From contig CAJXRU010000008.1 of assembly GCA_913060565.1 (NCBI GenBank), positions 1 to 64,000 of the forward strand: a stretch of 64,000 nucleotides of DNA. Direction: 5' to 3'. Each line of letters opens with the position of its first letter. The stretch's first letter is position 1. The position numbers were made by a program, and so were the translations under genes. Below, in pieces: positions 8,474 to 17,437 of the stretch. The DNA is from an uncultured Gammaproteobacteria bacterium (lineage in GTDB: Bacteria > Pseudomonadota > Gammaproteobacteria > Enterobacterales > Psychrobiaceae). Under the pieces are notes generated by a model. That model was given only the letters and a program-made list of their open reading frames with translations. It ran no database searches and was not told the origin of the DNA.

Positions 8474-9811
8474 CTAATTATCTAATGGTATTCTTACTTT
8501 AAATGCTGCACCGCCTCGCTGAGATTTTTCAATGGTTATTCTACCGCGCATATTCACCGTGGCGGCTTTAGTAATTGATAGTCCTAAACCAATACCGCCA
8601 GTTTTTCGGCTGCGGCTACTGTCTAAGCGCGCAAATGGTATAAACACCGTGTCATAATTTTCAGGCTCAATTCCTCTACCGTCATCTTCCACCAATAAAA
8701 CAACCTCATTGAACTCTATAAAAACTGCGATATTGACTTGAGATTTTGCATAAATGAGAGCATTTTTTATCAGGTTATCAATAACTAAACGTAAATAAAC
8801 TGGATTAGTCGTTATTTGAGCTTCATTACAAATATTTAACTGTATTAATATTTCCTGCGGCGAATCAACAAGCGCCATACGAGCATTTATAAAATCAGCT
8901 AATAAAATAGACTCATAGTGATGATAATACTCGGCAGAATCGGTATTCGTTAATTTTGAATAACTAACTATTTGAGTGATCAGTTCATTAATGTCAAAAA
9001 TATATTTATCAACATCATCAAGTAAGACGCCGATATTTTCATCTGACGTTTGCTGACGCATTACTCCTGCCGCCAATTGAATTCTGCTCAATGGGGTTCG
9101 TATCTCATGCGGAATAGCATGAGCAAAGACAGCACGTTCTTTAACACTTTTATCTATCGCATCTGCCATTTGATTAAAATTAGTCGCTATCTCATCTAGC
9201 GGCCTTAAAATATCCTCACTCGCTCTTACTGACATGTCTCCTGCCCCAAACAGTTTTTGGGCTTTATTTAAACCACGGATCTGTTGGCGCATTTTCTTTA
9301 ATGGCCAATATAGACTGACGGACATCAAAAGCAGGCAAAGAAACAGAAATAAAAAGTGATCTAACTCTTCTATATGCAGCTCTTCAATCTCTCCTTCATG
9401 TTCTTCGTCTGTTTTTTCATAAACCGTTAAGTAATACCCACCGTCGTCCAGTAGATATCTGGCAACATATTCTCCTTCTTTTAATTCAAAATATTCCACA
9501 TTGTTTGTTTGCGCTTTAAATGTGCATTGCTGACAGAATGAGGACCATTGCGATTGTTGGATAAACTTAGCACTAAAATAGAAGGTAAAAGGAGGTGGTA
9601 ATTCGTAGTCGTTCAAGCTTAATTGCGGGGTTTCCTTTACTTGCTGCAAAGCAAGCTCCTTAATATACTCAGACGTGGTAGAAAAGTGAGTAAATTCTTC
9701 TTTTTTAAATACCATTTCCCCCGCTATTCTGGTCACTACAACACTGCATAAAATGACAAATGCAACGCCAAGATAAAGTCTTGAAAACAAAGAAAGTGGT
9801 AATTTAATCAT
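8474..9811 (-). CDS. Membrane sensor histidine kinase
   Basis: A 445-residue kinase. TM1 spans about residues 10-27, a periplasmic domain 28-151, TM2 about 152-170, and HAMP follows to about 220. The dimerisation/phosphoacceptor motif is HAIPHEIRTPL, with H235 as the likely phosphorylated residue. The C-terminal ATPase domain has an N box (LVIDNLIKNALIYA), DDGRGIE and GGIGLGLSI. The periplasmic domain has a CQQC pair (C93, C96) and 11 acidic residues between 132 and 151, next to TM2. It overlaps the response regulator gene by 8 bp and is divergent from eptA, suggesting a cation or antimicrobial-peptide stress sensor of the PhoQ/PmrB/RstB type. The signal is inferred. Confidence 0.9.
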   Translation of the reverse strand: MIKLPLSLFSRLYLGVAFVILCSVVVTRIAGEMVFKKEEFTHFSTTSEYIKELALQQVKETPQLSLNDYELPPPFTFYFSAKFIQQSQWSSFCQQCTFKAQTNNVEYFELKEGEYVARYLLDDGGYYLTVYEKTDEEHEGEIEELHIEELDHFLFLFLCLLLMSVSLYWPLKKMRQQIRGLNKAQKLFGAGDMSVRASEDILRPLDEIATNFNQMADAIDKSVKERAVFAHAIPHEIRTPLSRIQLAAGVMRQQTSDENIGVLLDDVDKYIFDINELITQIVSYSKLTNTDSAEYYHHYESILLADFINARMALVDSPQEILIQLNICNEAQITTNPVYLRLVIDNLIKNALIYAKSQVNIAVFIEFNEVVLLVEDDGRGIEPENYDTVFIPFARLDSSRSRKTGGIGLGLSITKAATVNMRGRITIEKSQRGGAAFKVRIPLDN

Positions 9812-10478
9812 TGATTAATTTATATCCTTTGTTGCGCACTGTTGTAATGATTTGATATGGCATTTGGTCGTCTCCTAATTTTTTCCGCAGCCCAGAGATC
9901 CGCATATCAATTGATCTGTTGTTAAAATCATAATCAATACCTCGCAATGCCTGACAACATTCATCGCGACTAATAATTTCGCCTTTATGATCGATCAATA
10001 TTTTAAGCATTTCAAACTCTGCATTTGTCAAAACTAAGCGTGTCCCACGGCAAAACACTTGTTGATTACTGATTTTGATTACTTGGTTAGCCTCATTCTT
10101 GCTATCCACTTTATTGATTCGGCGAGTTAATGCTTCAATTCTAGCAACTAAGACATGGGGTTTGAGTGGCTTTACCAAGTAATCATCAGCGCCTAACCTT
10201 AACAAGCTAACTTCGCTGATATCGTCATCACAGGCTGTTAACACTAATATAGGTTTATCATAGAATTGACGCGCACTTTTACATACGTCAATGCCGCTCA
10301 TGCCTGGCAGCATCAAATCAAGCACAATAAGATCAGGGGATATTTGTTTAATTGACTCAATTGCTAAACTGCCGTCGTCTATTGTGGTCACACTATAGCC
10401 TTCAGCTTCAAGATACATCGCCGTTAAACGAGATATTTCGGCGTCATCTTCTACAAGTAATATTTTCGCTTTTCTCAT
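9804..10478 (-). CDS. OmpR-family response regulator
   Basis: A 224-residue regulator with a receiver domain (acidic pair D11/D12, phosphoacceptor D54 in VLDLMLPG, K103 in VKPLKP) and a C-terminal winged helix (LTNAEFEMLKILIDHKGEIISRD...NKGYKL). It is the first gene of the two-gene operon with the kinase at 8474. Its start is about 200 bp from the divergent eptA gene, and CTTACA direct repeats lie in between, which makes eptA the most likely target. Confidence 0.93.
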   Translation of the reverse strand: MRKAKILLVEDDAEISRLTAMYLEAEGYSVTTIDDGSLAIESIKQISPDLIVLDLMLPGMSGIDVCKSARQFYDKPILVLTACDDDISEVSLLRLGADDYLVKPLKPHVLVARIEALTRRINKVDSKNEANQVIKISNQQVFCRGTRLVLTNAEFEMLKILIDHKGEIISRDECCQALRGIDYDFNNRSIDMRISGLRKKLGDDQMPYQIITTVRNKGYKLIND

Positions 10479-10557
10479 GATTTTCTCAGTAAATCGTTCT
10501 CTTACACTAAAGAAGCGACCGCACCATAAAAGAATCGTTCATTAATTCCTAGAGCCC

Positions 10558-10573
10558 CTTACAAAGGCTTACA
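10558..10573 (+). promoter_or_regulatory. Candidate response-regulator binding site upstream of eptA
   Basis: CTTACA occurs at 10558-10563 and again at 10568-10573, a 10-base (one helical turn) tandem spacing usual for OmpR-family dimers. Related copies lie at 10501-10506 (CTTACA) and 10597-10602 (CTTACT). The site is between the regulator gene and eptA. Binding is inferred from pattern only. Confidence 0.4.
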
Positions 10574-10679
10574 TTCCTAATTTTAAATTACACAGCCTTA
10601 CTCAGTAAATGCAACCACTTCGCTATGCTCGCGTCCAAAATCATCACTGTTCCTTTGATGGATTTTTACGCGACTTGGT

Positions 10680-12311
10680 ATGTATTTTATGATTCAAAAT
10701 TTTCAATCCGCAATAACAACTAATAAATTATTACTCGTTATTGCGACTTACTTTACATTGGTTTTTAACTACCCTTTTCTGAGCGAATTTATGGGGGCAA
10801 TTATCGCACTTGAGCAATTCAATGTGCTGTTTCTGCTATCGGTTCCATTACTGTTAGGAAGTATCTTACTCATTGTCTTTGCTATCTTGGCAATACCAGT
10901 GATATTTAAACCAATATTAATCAGTATCACCCTAACATCAGCATTGGTATTTTATGCTGTATTGAATTACGGCACTGTCTTTGATTATGGCATGATCCAA
11001 AATTCAGTTGAAACAGATCAGGCAGAAGCCTTCTCTTACTTAAACCTTCAAGCTGTTATTCATTTCTTTATTTTTGGCCTGTTACCTGCCCTATTTATCG
11101 CTAAAACAAAAATAATCACCCAAGGGTACCCCAAAGCAGTATTCGCCCGTCTAAAAGTGCTTGCGGGCGCATTTGTCGTATTGCTCACTATCGTATTCTT
11201 TTTCTATCAAGATTATGCAGCTGTGGGGCGTAACAACAGCCATGTAAAAAAGTTTATTAACCCCACTCAATATCTTTATAGCGGCGCTAAATATCTTAAA
11301 TACAATTTTTTTGAAAGTGAGATACCGTTTAAGACCTTGGACATTGCGCCAATAGATGCGTCTCCTGATAACAACGAAGTCATGGTTGTGGTATTGGGTG
11401 AGACGGCGCGTGCTCAAAACTTTTCTAGTAACGGCTATAGCAAAAACACTAATCAACACACGTCGACGTATGACATTACCTCATTTGAAAACATGTTTTC
11501 ATGCGGTACGGCTACTGCTGTTTCTGTTCCTTGCATGTTCTCAATGATGACACGCGATAATTTTGAAAGACGCCACGCTGACAAACAACAAAATGTAATA
11601 GATCTTATTCAGCTGGCAGGGTTTGATGTGCAGTGGATTAGTAATAATGGCTGCAAAAATGTCTGTGATCGTGTTCCAACGATTAACATCGATTTATCTC
11701 AGGATAACCCATTATGCGATGGCCATTACTGTCAAGATGAAATTTTGCTATTGCCTTTGCAACAAAAACTAACGTCTCTTTCAAAGAAAAAAACACTCAT
11801 CGTCCTACATATGATGGGCTCCCATGGACCAACTTACTTTAAGCGTTACCCAAAGGAGCATCAGAAATTTACACCTGATTGCGCCAGAAGTGATATTCAA
11901 AACTGCAGCTCAGAACAGCTCATAAATACCTATGATAACACCATTGCTTACACCGATTTTGTGCTCTCAAAAGTCATTGAACAGCTAGAACAACTGCCTG
12001 AGGATTACAAAACTTCAATGCTTTATGTATCTGATCACGGCGAATCATTGGGCGAATCAGGAATCTATTTACACGGCCTACCGTATTCTTTTTCTCCACA
12101 GCAACAACGCCACATTCCTATGCTGCTGTGGAGCAATAGCGAACAACACCATACAAACTGTGTAAAAGAACATGCAAAAAATCAATCATTTAGCCATGAC
12201 CATTTATTTCACAGCTTACTCGGCTGGTTAAATATTTCATCAACCGCCTATCAAAGTGAGTTAGACATTTTCGCGCCTTGTATCCCCTCAAAAACTCTTG
12301 CAAAGAATTAG
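10680..12311 (+). CDS. eptA: Lipid A phosphoethanolamine transferase
   Basis: Inner-membrane enzyme moving phosphoethanolamine from phosphatidylethanolamine to lipid A, which lowers surface charge and sensitivity to cationic peptides. It has an N-terminal domain of about five transmembrane helices (to about 175), then a periplasmic alkaline-phosphatase-fold domain. Key residues by family position: zinc ligand E241 (VLGETARAQNFS), nucleophile T279 in SCGTATAVSVPCMFS with the flanking C275/C285 pair, HMMGSHGPTYFKRYP and YVSDHGESLGE. At 543 residues it is full length. An in-frame ATG at 10689 is an alternative start. It leads an operon with dgkA (8-bp gap) and is divergent from a two-component system. 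EptA/MCR family membership is secure; lipid A as acceptor is by homology. Confidence 0.92.
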   Translation: MYFMIQNFQSAITTNKLLLVIATYFTLVFNYPFLSEFMGAIIALEQFNVLFLLSVPLLLGSILLIVFAILAIPVIFKPILISITLTSALVFYAVLNYGTVFDYGMIQNSVETDQAEAFSYLNLQAVIHFFIFGLLPALFIAKTKIITQGYPKAVFARLKVLAGAFVVLLTIVFFFYQDYAAVGRNNSHVKKFINPTQYLYSGAKYLKYNFFESEIPFKTLDIAPIDASPDNNEVMVVVLGETARAQNFSSNGYSKNTNQHTSTYDITSFENMFSCGTATAVSVPCMFSMMTRDNFERRHADKQQNVIDLIQLAGFDVQWISNNGCKNVCDRVPTINIDLSQDNPLCDGHYCQDEILLLPLQQKLTSLSKKKTLIVLHMMGSHGPTYFKRYPKEHQKFTPDCARSDIQNCSSEQLINTYDNTIAYTDFVLSKVIEQLEQLPEDYKTSMLYVSDHGESLGESGIYLHGLPYSFSPQQQRHIPMLLWSNSEQHHTNCVKEHAKNQSFSHDHLFHSLLGWLNISSTAYQSELDIFAPCIPSKTLAKN

Positions 12312-12319
12312 GAGTCTCC

Positions 12320-12691
12320 ATGCAATTTGGTAACACCAACAAACCAACTGGCATCCGCCGCGTTTTTCTCGCATTTAACAATACCTTAAAAGGGTTTTGG
12401 TGGATGTGTAGAAACGAAGCTGCTTTTAAACAAGAAGTGACTCTTACCTTAGTGCTGACATGCGTCACTTTCTTCCTTGATATAAGTTTCGTTGAACAAG
12501 CGATTCTCATTTCGACGCTGTTAGGCGTGTTACTTGTAGAGACGATCAACACCGCTATCGAAGCCGTTGTTGATCGTATTGGCCTGGAAATTCATCCATT
12601 GTCAGGCCTCGCAAAAGACTTAGGCTCAGCCGCCGTATTTCTTAGTCTCACTATCACTTTTTTCGTCTGGGGAGCGATTCTATGGACCTAA
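12320..12691 (+). CDS. dgkA: Diacylglycerol kinase
   Basis: A 123-residue integral membrane kinase that phosphorylates diacylglycerol to phosphatidic acid. The family core is present: NEAAFKQE and LLGVLLVETINTAIEAVVDRIG, followed by HPLSGLAKDLGSAAVFLS. The ATG at 12320 is chosen because GGAG lies 5 bases upstream, overlapping the eptA stop, and gives the usual length. It overlaps the next gene by 10 bp. DgkA recycles the diacylglycerol released when phospholipid headgroups are transferred, which fits its position between two such transferases. Confidence 0.95.
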   Translation: MQFGNTNKPTGIRRVFLAFNNTLKGFWWMCRNEAAFKQEVTLTLVLTCVTFFLDISFVEQAILISTLLGVLLVETINTAIEAVVDRIGLEIHPLSGLAKDLGSAAVFLSLTITFFVWGAILWT

Positions 12692-14682
12692 TTTGCCAAG
12701 CGCCCAAAACCCTCAAAAACAGCAAATTAGCCCAGTTCTTAGGACCATATTGGCTGACATTTGTTTTTATGCTAACCGCCTTAATGGCACTGACCTTATC
12801 TCGGATGAGTCTTGCAAGTTGGCAAAGTGATCGAGTATCAACGTTGCATGATTTAACGGCAATATTAGTCGGAGGTTTACGAGTAGATATCTCACTGGTT
12901 AGTTATATCGTTGTGATTCCAACGCTCTTAACTATTGCAGCGTTGGTTATGCCGCGACTACTCCTGCTCGTAAAATGGTTTAGTATTGTTTGGTATAGCG
13001 CATTTTTGTGCTTAGTTGTCTATTTAGAAGTCATTACACCAACGTTTATCAATGAATATGATTTGAGGCCAAATCGTTTACTTATCGAATACCTAATTTA
13101 TCCTAAAGAAGTCATGGCAATGTTGTTTAGTGGCTACAAATTAGAAATATTTACTGCGACCACCTCCCTATTTCTGACAAGTTATTTCGGATTTAAATGG
13201 CTCAAATCACAATGGGTAGAGCGTACAAACACCAAAATATTTCAACGAATTATATTGTGCATTACAATGCTATTTATTGTGTTATTAGGTGCGCGTTCTT
13301 CTTTGGGGCACCGACCATTAAACCCTGCGATGGTGTCTTTTTCAACGGACCATTTGTTAAACGCGCTAGTACTCAATTCAACCTACTCTGCCGCATTTGC
13401 AATTAAGCAAATGAACCTTGAAAACTCCGCTGCTGATTTTTACGGCTCAATGCCTCAACAAGATATCTATCAAAGTGTTAGAGAGCATAGCATTTACCCG
13501 TTGGAAAGTTTTAACGAACAATCTTTACCCACAGCATCATTTAAGCAAGCTAGCTATCGCGGTAAACCTAAAAATTTGGTTATTTTATTACAAGAAAGTT
13601 TAGGTGCGCGCTTTGTTGGTGGTTTAGGCGGTTTACCATTAACACCCAACCTCGATAAACTCATGCAGCAAGGCTGGAATTTTAATGAACTTTATGCCAC
13701 AGGCACACGATCTGTGCGGGGTATAGAAGCGGTCATAACAGGATTTACGCCAACGCCCTCGCGCGCTGTTGTAAAACTTGATAAATCTCAGAAAGATTTT
13801 TTCACCATCGCCAGTTTATTGAAGCGTCATGACTATCACACGCAATTTATTTATGGTGGCGAAAGTCATTTTGATAATATGAAAAGCTTTTTTCTTGGTA
13901 ATGGTTTTAATCAAATTGTCGATAGCGATGATTTTGATAATATTGAATTTGAGGGTTCATGGGGGGCAAGTGATGAAGATCTCTATAACCAAGCTCATCT
14001 AGAATTAAACGAGCTACACAAACAGGGGACACCGTTTTTTAGTCTTGTATTTACCAGCTCAAACCATTCACCTTTCGAGTATCCAGATAATAAAATCGTT
14101 CAATTTGATGCTGAAAAACGAACACGAAATCACGCCGCAAAATATGCCGACTACGCGCTTGGTCAATTTATTGAAAAAGCCAAACACTCCGATTACTGGG
14201 AAGATACTATTTTTCTTGTGGTGGCAGACCATGACTCTCGAGTCTTTGGCGCTGAGTTAGTTCCAGTTAAACACTTTCAAGTGCCAGGCGTTATTATTGG
14301 AAAAGATATTAAACCACGTCAAGATAACCGCTTGGTAAGTCAGATTGATCTCGCTCCAACGCTATTATCTCTGATGGGCATTAGTGATGTTACGCCAATG
14401 TTAGGGCATGATCTTACCAAAGAGATCCCGCTAGATAAGCAACGAGCATTAATGCAATACGATAAAAACTTTGCATACATGACGCCCGACAGCATCACTG
14501 TTTTACAACCTCACTTACCGCCAAGAGCGTTTACTCGTCAGAACAATGAACTTGTAAAAACCAAAGTCAATCAATCAATCATTAATAGAGCTAAAGCCCA
14601 TGTTTTATTTGGAAGCTTGGCCTACAACAACCAACTTTATCGATTGTCGAAAGAGAAGTACCTAAATGAATCGATAAATTAA
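12682..14682 (+). CDS. LTA synthase family sulfatase-fold phosphoglycerol/phosphoethanolamine transferase
   Basis: A 666-residue protein with about five N-terminal transmembrane helices (to about 210) and a periplasmic sulfatase-fold domain. Catalytic features: VILLQESLGARFVGG (metal-binding Glu), ATGTRSVRGIEA (nucleophilic Thr), FIYGGESHFDNM, SSNHSPFEYP and VVADHDSRVFG. Family members transfer glycerol-phosphate or ethanolamine-phosphate from phospholipids to envelope polymers; in Gram-negatives the acceptor may be periplasmic glucans (OpgB) or lipid A. The acceptor here cannot be read from sequence. It is translationally coupled to dgkA, and its stop codon shares a TTAA with the convergent gene at 14679. 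Confidence 0.85.
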   Translation: MDLICQAPKTLKNSKLAQFLGPYWLTFVFMLTALMALTLSRMSLASWQSDRVSTLHDLTAILVGGLRVDISLVSYIVVIPTLLTIAALVMPRLLLLVKWFSIVWYSAFLCLVVYLEVITPTFINEYDLRPNRLLIEYLIYPKEVMAMLFSGYKLEIFTATTSLFLTSYFGFKWLKSQWVERTNTKIFQRIILCITMLFIVLLGARSSLGHRPLNPAMVSFSTDHLLNALVLNSTYSAAFAIKQMNLENSAADFYGSMPQQDIYQSVREHSIYPLESFNEQSLPTASFKQASYRGKPKNLVILLQESLGARFVGGLGGLPLTPNLDKLMQQGWNFNELYATGTRSVRGIEAVITGFTPTPSRAVVKLDKSQKDFFTIASLLKRHDYHTQFIYGGESHFDNMKSFFLGNGFNQIVDSDDFDNIEFEGSWGASDEDLYNQAHLELNELHKQGTPFFSLVFTSSNHSPFEYPDNKIVQFDAEKRTRNHAAKYADYALGQFIEKAKHSDYWEDTIFLVVADHDSRVFGAELVPVKHFQVPGVIIGKDIKPRQDNRLVSQIDLAPTLLSLMGISDVTPMLGHDLTKEIPLDKQRALMQYDKNFAYMTPDSITVLQPHLPPRAFTRQNNELVKTKVNQSIINRAKAHVLFGSLAYNNQLYRLSKEKYLNESIN

Positions 14683-15419
14683 GGGCTGTTTTTTCCAAGC
14701 CAATGCAACTTCAATTGGCTTTTAATTCCCTTTGATGCAACCGTTTGATAAGCATTACGTAATTTTATCGCTAGTGCTTCATCAGACTTTTTACTCAAAG
14801 CGATATAAAGTTTCTGATCAATTTCTTCAAAATGAAGGTCTGTTTCGACACTATCAACAGCATAGCCAGTTTCTTTTAATACTTCTTCTAATGGTCCTTG
14901 AGATGCAAACAAAAAATCAAAACGGTTAGCGTTTAACATATCTATTAGCTGAGCATATTTAATGCCTGTGGTGAGTCTAGAAAACCCAAGGTTGACTAAG
15001 GTGTCGTGCTCAAACGACACTCTCGTGACGCCAATCCGGTAATTACGAGCTTCTTCAATTGATTTAGCAGACAAATCTTTTCGCGCGCTGAGCTTATATA
15101 GAAAGTAATGCAATTGATCAACTTCACCGATCCATTTGAATAAATCTTCCCTTTCAGGTGTTCGCACCATTGAAAAAAGCACCACATTTTTTCGCTTTAG
15201 TGCTTGGTTATAACCGCGAGCCCAAGGAACAACAGAGATATTTGCATTAATATTTGCTTGTTCAAGAATGGCTTTCATAAGAGCAACACCATAGCCTGTG
15301 GCATCACCTAGTTCGTCTTTGTATTGGTAAGGCGGTAACTCTTCTGTTAACACAGTGATACGCTGTGCAAATGAATTTGAGATAAATAAGGCCAGGCAAA
15401 TAAATAGAATCAAACGCAT
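14679..15419 (-). CDS. Periplasmic solute-binding protein, SBP_bac_3 type
   Basis: About 246 residues with an 18-residue signal peptide (MRLILFICLALFISNSFA). The start at 15419 is preferred over 15428 and 15446 because AAAGGA lies about 10 bases upstream. The domain follows the amino-acid-binding periplasmic pattern: ITVLTEELPPYQYKDELGDATGYGVALMKAIL and VPWARGYNQALKRKNVVLFSMVRTPERE. No permease or ATPase gene is adjacent, so it may be an orphan binding or sensory protein rather than part of a transporter. Stop codons overlap with the convergent gene. Confidence 0.8.
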   Translation of the reverse strand: MRLILFICLALFISNSFAQRITVLTEELPPYQYKDELGDATGYGVALMKAILEQANINANISVVPWARGYNQALKRKNVVLFSMVRTPEREDLFKWIGEVDQLHYFLYKLSARKDLSAKSIEEARNYRIGVTRVSFEHDTLVNLGFSRLTTGIKYAQLIDMLNANRFDFLFASQGPLEEVLKETGYAVDSVETDLHFEEIDQKLYIALSKKSDEALAIKLRNAYQTVASKGIKSQLKLHWLGKNSP

Positions 15420-15523
15420 AAAATCCATATCCTTTGATATTAACAACTCTCTGGATAGTTAACCTACATTAAGTAATCATGCGATTAAAGAATTATGTTT
15501 AAAAATAAAGCAGTAAATTAGAT

Positions 15524-15949
15524 CTATTGTGTTGAATTCATTGATGAAAGTATTTTTTTGACCTGCAATAATTCTATGGCGGTTAATTCACTATATTTTC
15601 TTGAAAAAGGCCAACCATATCCCCAACGAAATGGCGTTGGTAAAGCAGGACTACCGCCGACACGCACGCCATTAAACATCAAGATAGCAATATTAGTCTG
15701 GCCTGTGTCGGAAACGCACTGCTCAAGTCTAAGATCTGACAGAAGGCGCTGAGCTCGGGTGCCCCCTTGCCAATAATCCAGATCGTGAGCCTTACAGCAA
15801 TGTAACCACAAACTTGGTTTTTCAGGTGTTCCATTAGGAAACAAGCTACAGCCATCAGTAGTAAATGGAACGAGTTGTTGCACCGAATTAGCGTTTGATG
15901 ATGCAAAGAATCCTGCCAATCCAATGACAACTAATAGTCGCATCATCAT
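15524..15949 (-). CDS. Exported phospholipase A2-like protein
   Basis: A protein of about 141 residues with a signal peptide (MMMRLLVVIGLAGFFASSNA). The mature part has FTTDGCSLFP...LWLHCCKAHDLDYWQGG, which resembles the phospholipase A2 active-site block (paired Cys, His-Asp, then Tyr). A conserved-looking GGSPALPTPFRWGYGWPFSRKY follows. Three consecutive ATGs (15949, 15946, 15943) lie directly after the pdxJ stop, and the first is taken; a start at 15982 would run into pdxJ. It is the last gene of the pdxJ block, where acpS is found in E. coli. Phospholipase activity is inferred from the motif only. Confidence 0.68.
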   Translation of the reverse strand: MMMRLLVVIGLAGFFASSNANSVQQLVPFTTDGCSLFPNGTPEKPSLWLHCCKAHDLDYWQGGTRAQRLLSDLRLEQCVSDTGQTNIAILMFNGVRVGGSPALPTPFRWGYGWPFSRKYSELTAIELLQVKKILSSMNSTQ

Positions 15950-15959
15950 CCCCACAACC

Positions 15960-16697
15960 TTAAATACCGTGGCGAGCTTCAATCATTTTCGCGCGGATAT
16001 CTTTAACTGCTTGCTCTAAGCCAACAATAGAAGCGCGTGCAATAATTGAATGACCAATATTCAATTCATATATTTCAGGGATTGCAGCAATTGGCGCAAC
16101 ATTATGATAATGCAAGCCGTGACCAGCATTGACCACAATGCCTTTACTGTGGGCATATGCTGCCATATCTTGAATGCGTTTAAGCTCTTTCGTTTGTTCA
16201 AAACTATTTTCAGCGTCAGCATAACAGCCCGTATGCAGCTCAATATAAGGCGCCCCAACAGTAACAGCGGCATCAATTTGCGCTTTATCAGCATCAATAA
16301 ATAACGACACTTTTATCCCAGCACCTTTAAGCTGTGCAACCGCTTCAAGCATTGTATCTAACTGCCCTGCAACATCTAAACCGCCTTCAGTTGTTAGTTC
16401 TTCGCGTTTTTCAGGCACTAAGCAAACATATTCCGGCTTCACGTTACACGCAATGGATAACATTTCTTGAGTGACTGCGATTTCTAAATTCATTCGAGTT
16501 TGCAGCGTTTGGGCCAGCGTATAAACATCACGATCTTGAATATGACGGCGATCTTCACGTAAATGTATAGTAATGCCATCAGCACCAGCTAACTCCGCAA
16601 CACTTGCGGCGTGAACAGGATCTGGATAAGTCGTGCCACGCGCCTGACGTAGCGTCGCGATATGGTCGATATTAACGCCAAGATAGATTGGATTCAT
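15960..16697 (-). CDS. pdxJ: Pyridoxine 5'-phosphate synthase
   Basis: Last step of DXP-dependent vitamin B6 synthesis, condensing 3-amino-1-phosphoacetone with deoxyxylulose 5-phosphate. At 245 residues it is the usual length. Signatures: [72 protein letters not shown] and [11 protein letters not shown]. It starts 2 bp after recO, so the genes are co-transcribed. Confidence 0.98.
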   Translation of the reverse strand: MNPIYLGVNIDHIATLRQARGTTYPDPVHAASVAELAGADGITIHLREDRRHIQDRDVYTLAQTLQTRMNLEIAVTQEMLSIACNVKPEYVCLVPEKREELTTEGGLDVAGQLDTMLEAVAQLKGAGIKVSLFIDADKAQIDAAVTVGAPYIELHTGCYADAENSFEQTKELKRIQDMAAYAHSKGIVVNAGHGLHYHNVAPIAAIPEIYELNIGHSIIARASIVGLEQAVKDIRAKMIEARHGI

Positions 16698-16699
16698 GA

Positions 16700-17437
16700 T
16701 TAATTCCTTAACGATTTTGAGCGGGAAAACAAGCGCCTACTTTGCAATGGCTTATTGCCTAATAAAGGTGTTAGCGCTTGTCTTGTCAGCAACTTTGCAT
16801 GATTGCGGGTAATAGTGTCACAAAAATTTGTGTTTGCAATATTAATTAACGATTGGCCAATATATTTTCCGTCAACACGGCTAATAAAGCCTTGCTCTGT
16901 GAGTAAATCATAGCGCCAATTTGGTTCTATTGATTGACCATCGACATCACAGACCAGTGAGAATCCATGTCCCAACTCACCCAGCAGTGACAATTCAAAC
17001 TGACGCAATGTTAATTCAATATCAGCGTTCTTCGATAACGAAAGTAGTGTTGCATGATAAGCACTATAAATGATTGGCTGAGAAGCCTCTTTGGCCAATA
17101 AACGCATGATCAACTCATTGAGATAAAGACCGCTGTAAAGATATTGTTTGGCTAATGGAAAAGCCAAAGTCGGTGAATCAATGCGGATCAATGTTTTTAA
17201 ATCACCATGCCCACGCCAGCTTACAAGCAGCGGCCTAAAAGGCTGTAACAAACTTTTATTGATATTATTTTTTCGCTTGGCGCCATTAGCAACAGCCGCC
17301 ACCCGACCATGGGATTCAGTGAAGAGTTCTACAATAAGACTCGTTTCACTAAACGGGCGGGAATGAATGAGATAAGCGGCGCACAATACAGATTGCTCAT
17401 TGCTGCGCGCCGTATTGTTGAGGTTAGTCGTCTCCAT
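16700..17437 (-). CDS. recO: DNA repair protein RecO
   Basis: RecF-pathway mediator that anneals DNA and helps load RecA. An N-terminal OB-fold region ([36 protein letters not shown]) precedes a helical domain ([27 protein letters not shown]). About 245 residues. The ATG at 17437 is taken; one two codons upstream is possible. The start overlaps the era stop, as is usual for the rnc-era-recO order. Confidence 0.95.
   Translation of the reverse strand: METTNLNNTARSNEQSVLCAAYLIHSRPFSETSLIVELFTESHGRVAAVANGAKRKNNINKSLLQPFRPLLVSWRGHGDLKTLIRIDSPTLAFPLAKQYLYSGLYLNELIMRLLAKEASQPIIYSAYHATLLSLSKNADIELTLRQFELSLLGELGHGFSLVCDVDGQSIEPNWRYDLLTEQGFISRVDGKYIGQSLINIANTNFCDTITRNHAKLLTRQALTPLLGNKPLQSRRLFSRSKSLRN

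Noticed and set aside
12682-14682. True lipoteichoic acid synthase
   Set aside because: The family fold is shared, but the rest of the window is plainly Gram-negative, so a glucan or lipid A acceptor is likelier.
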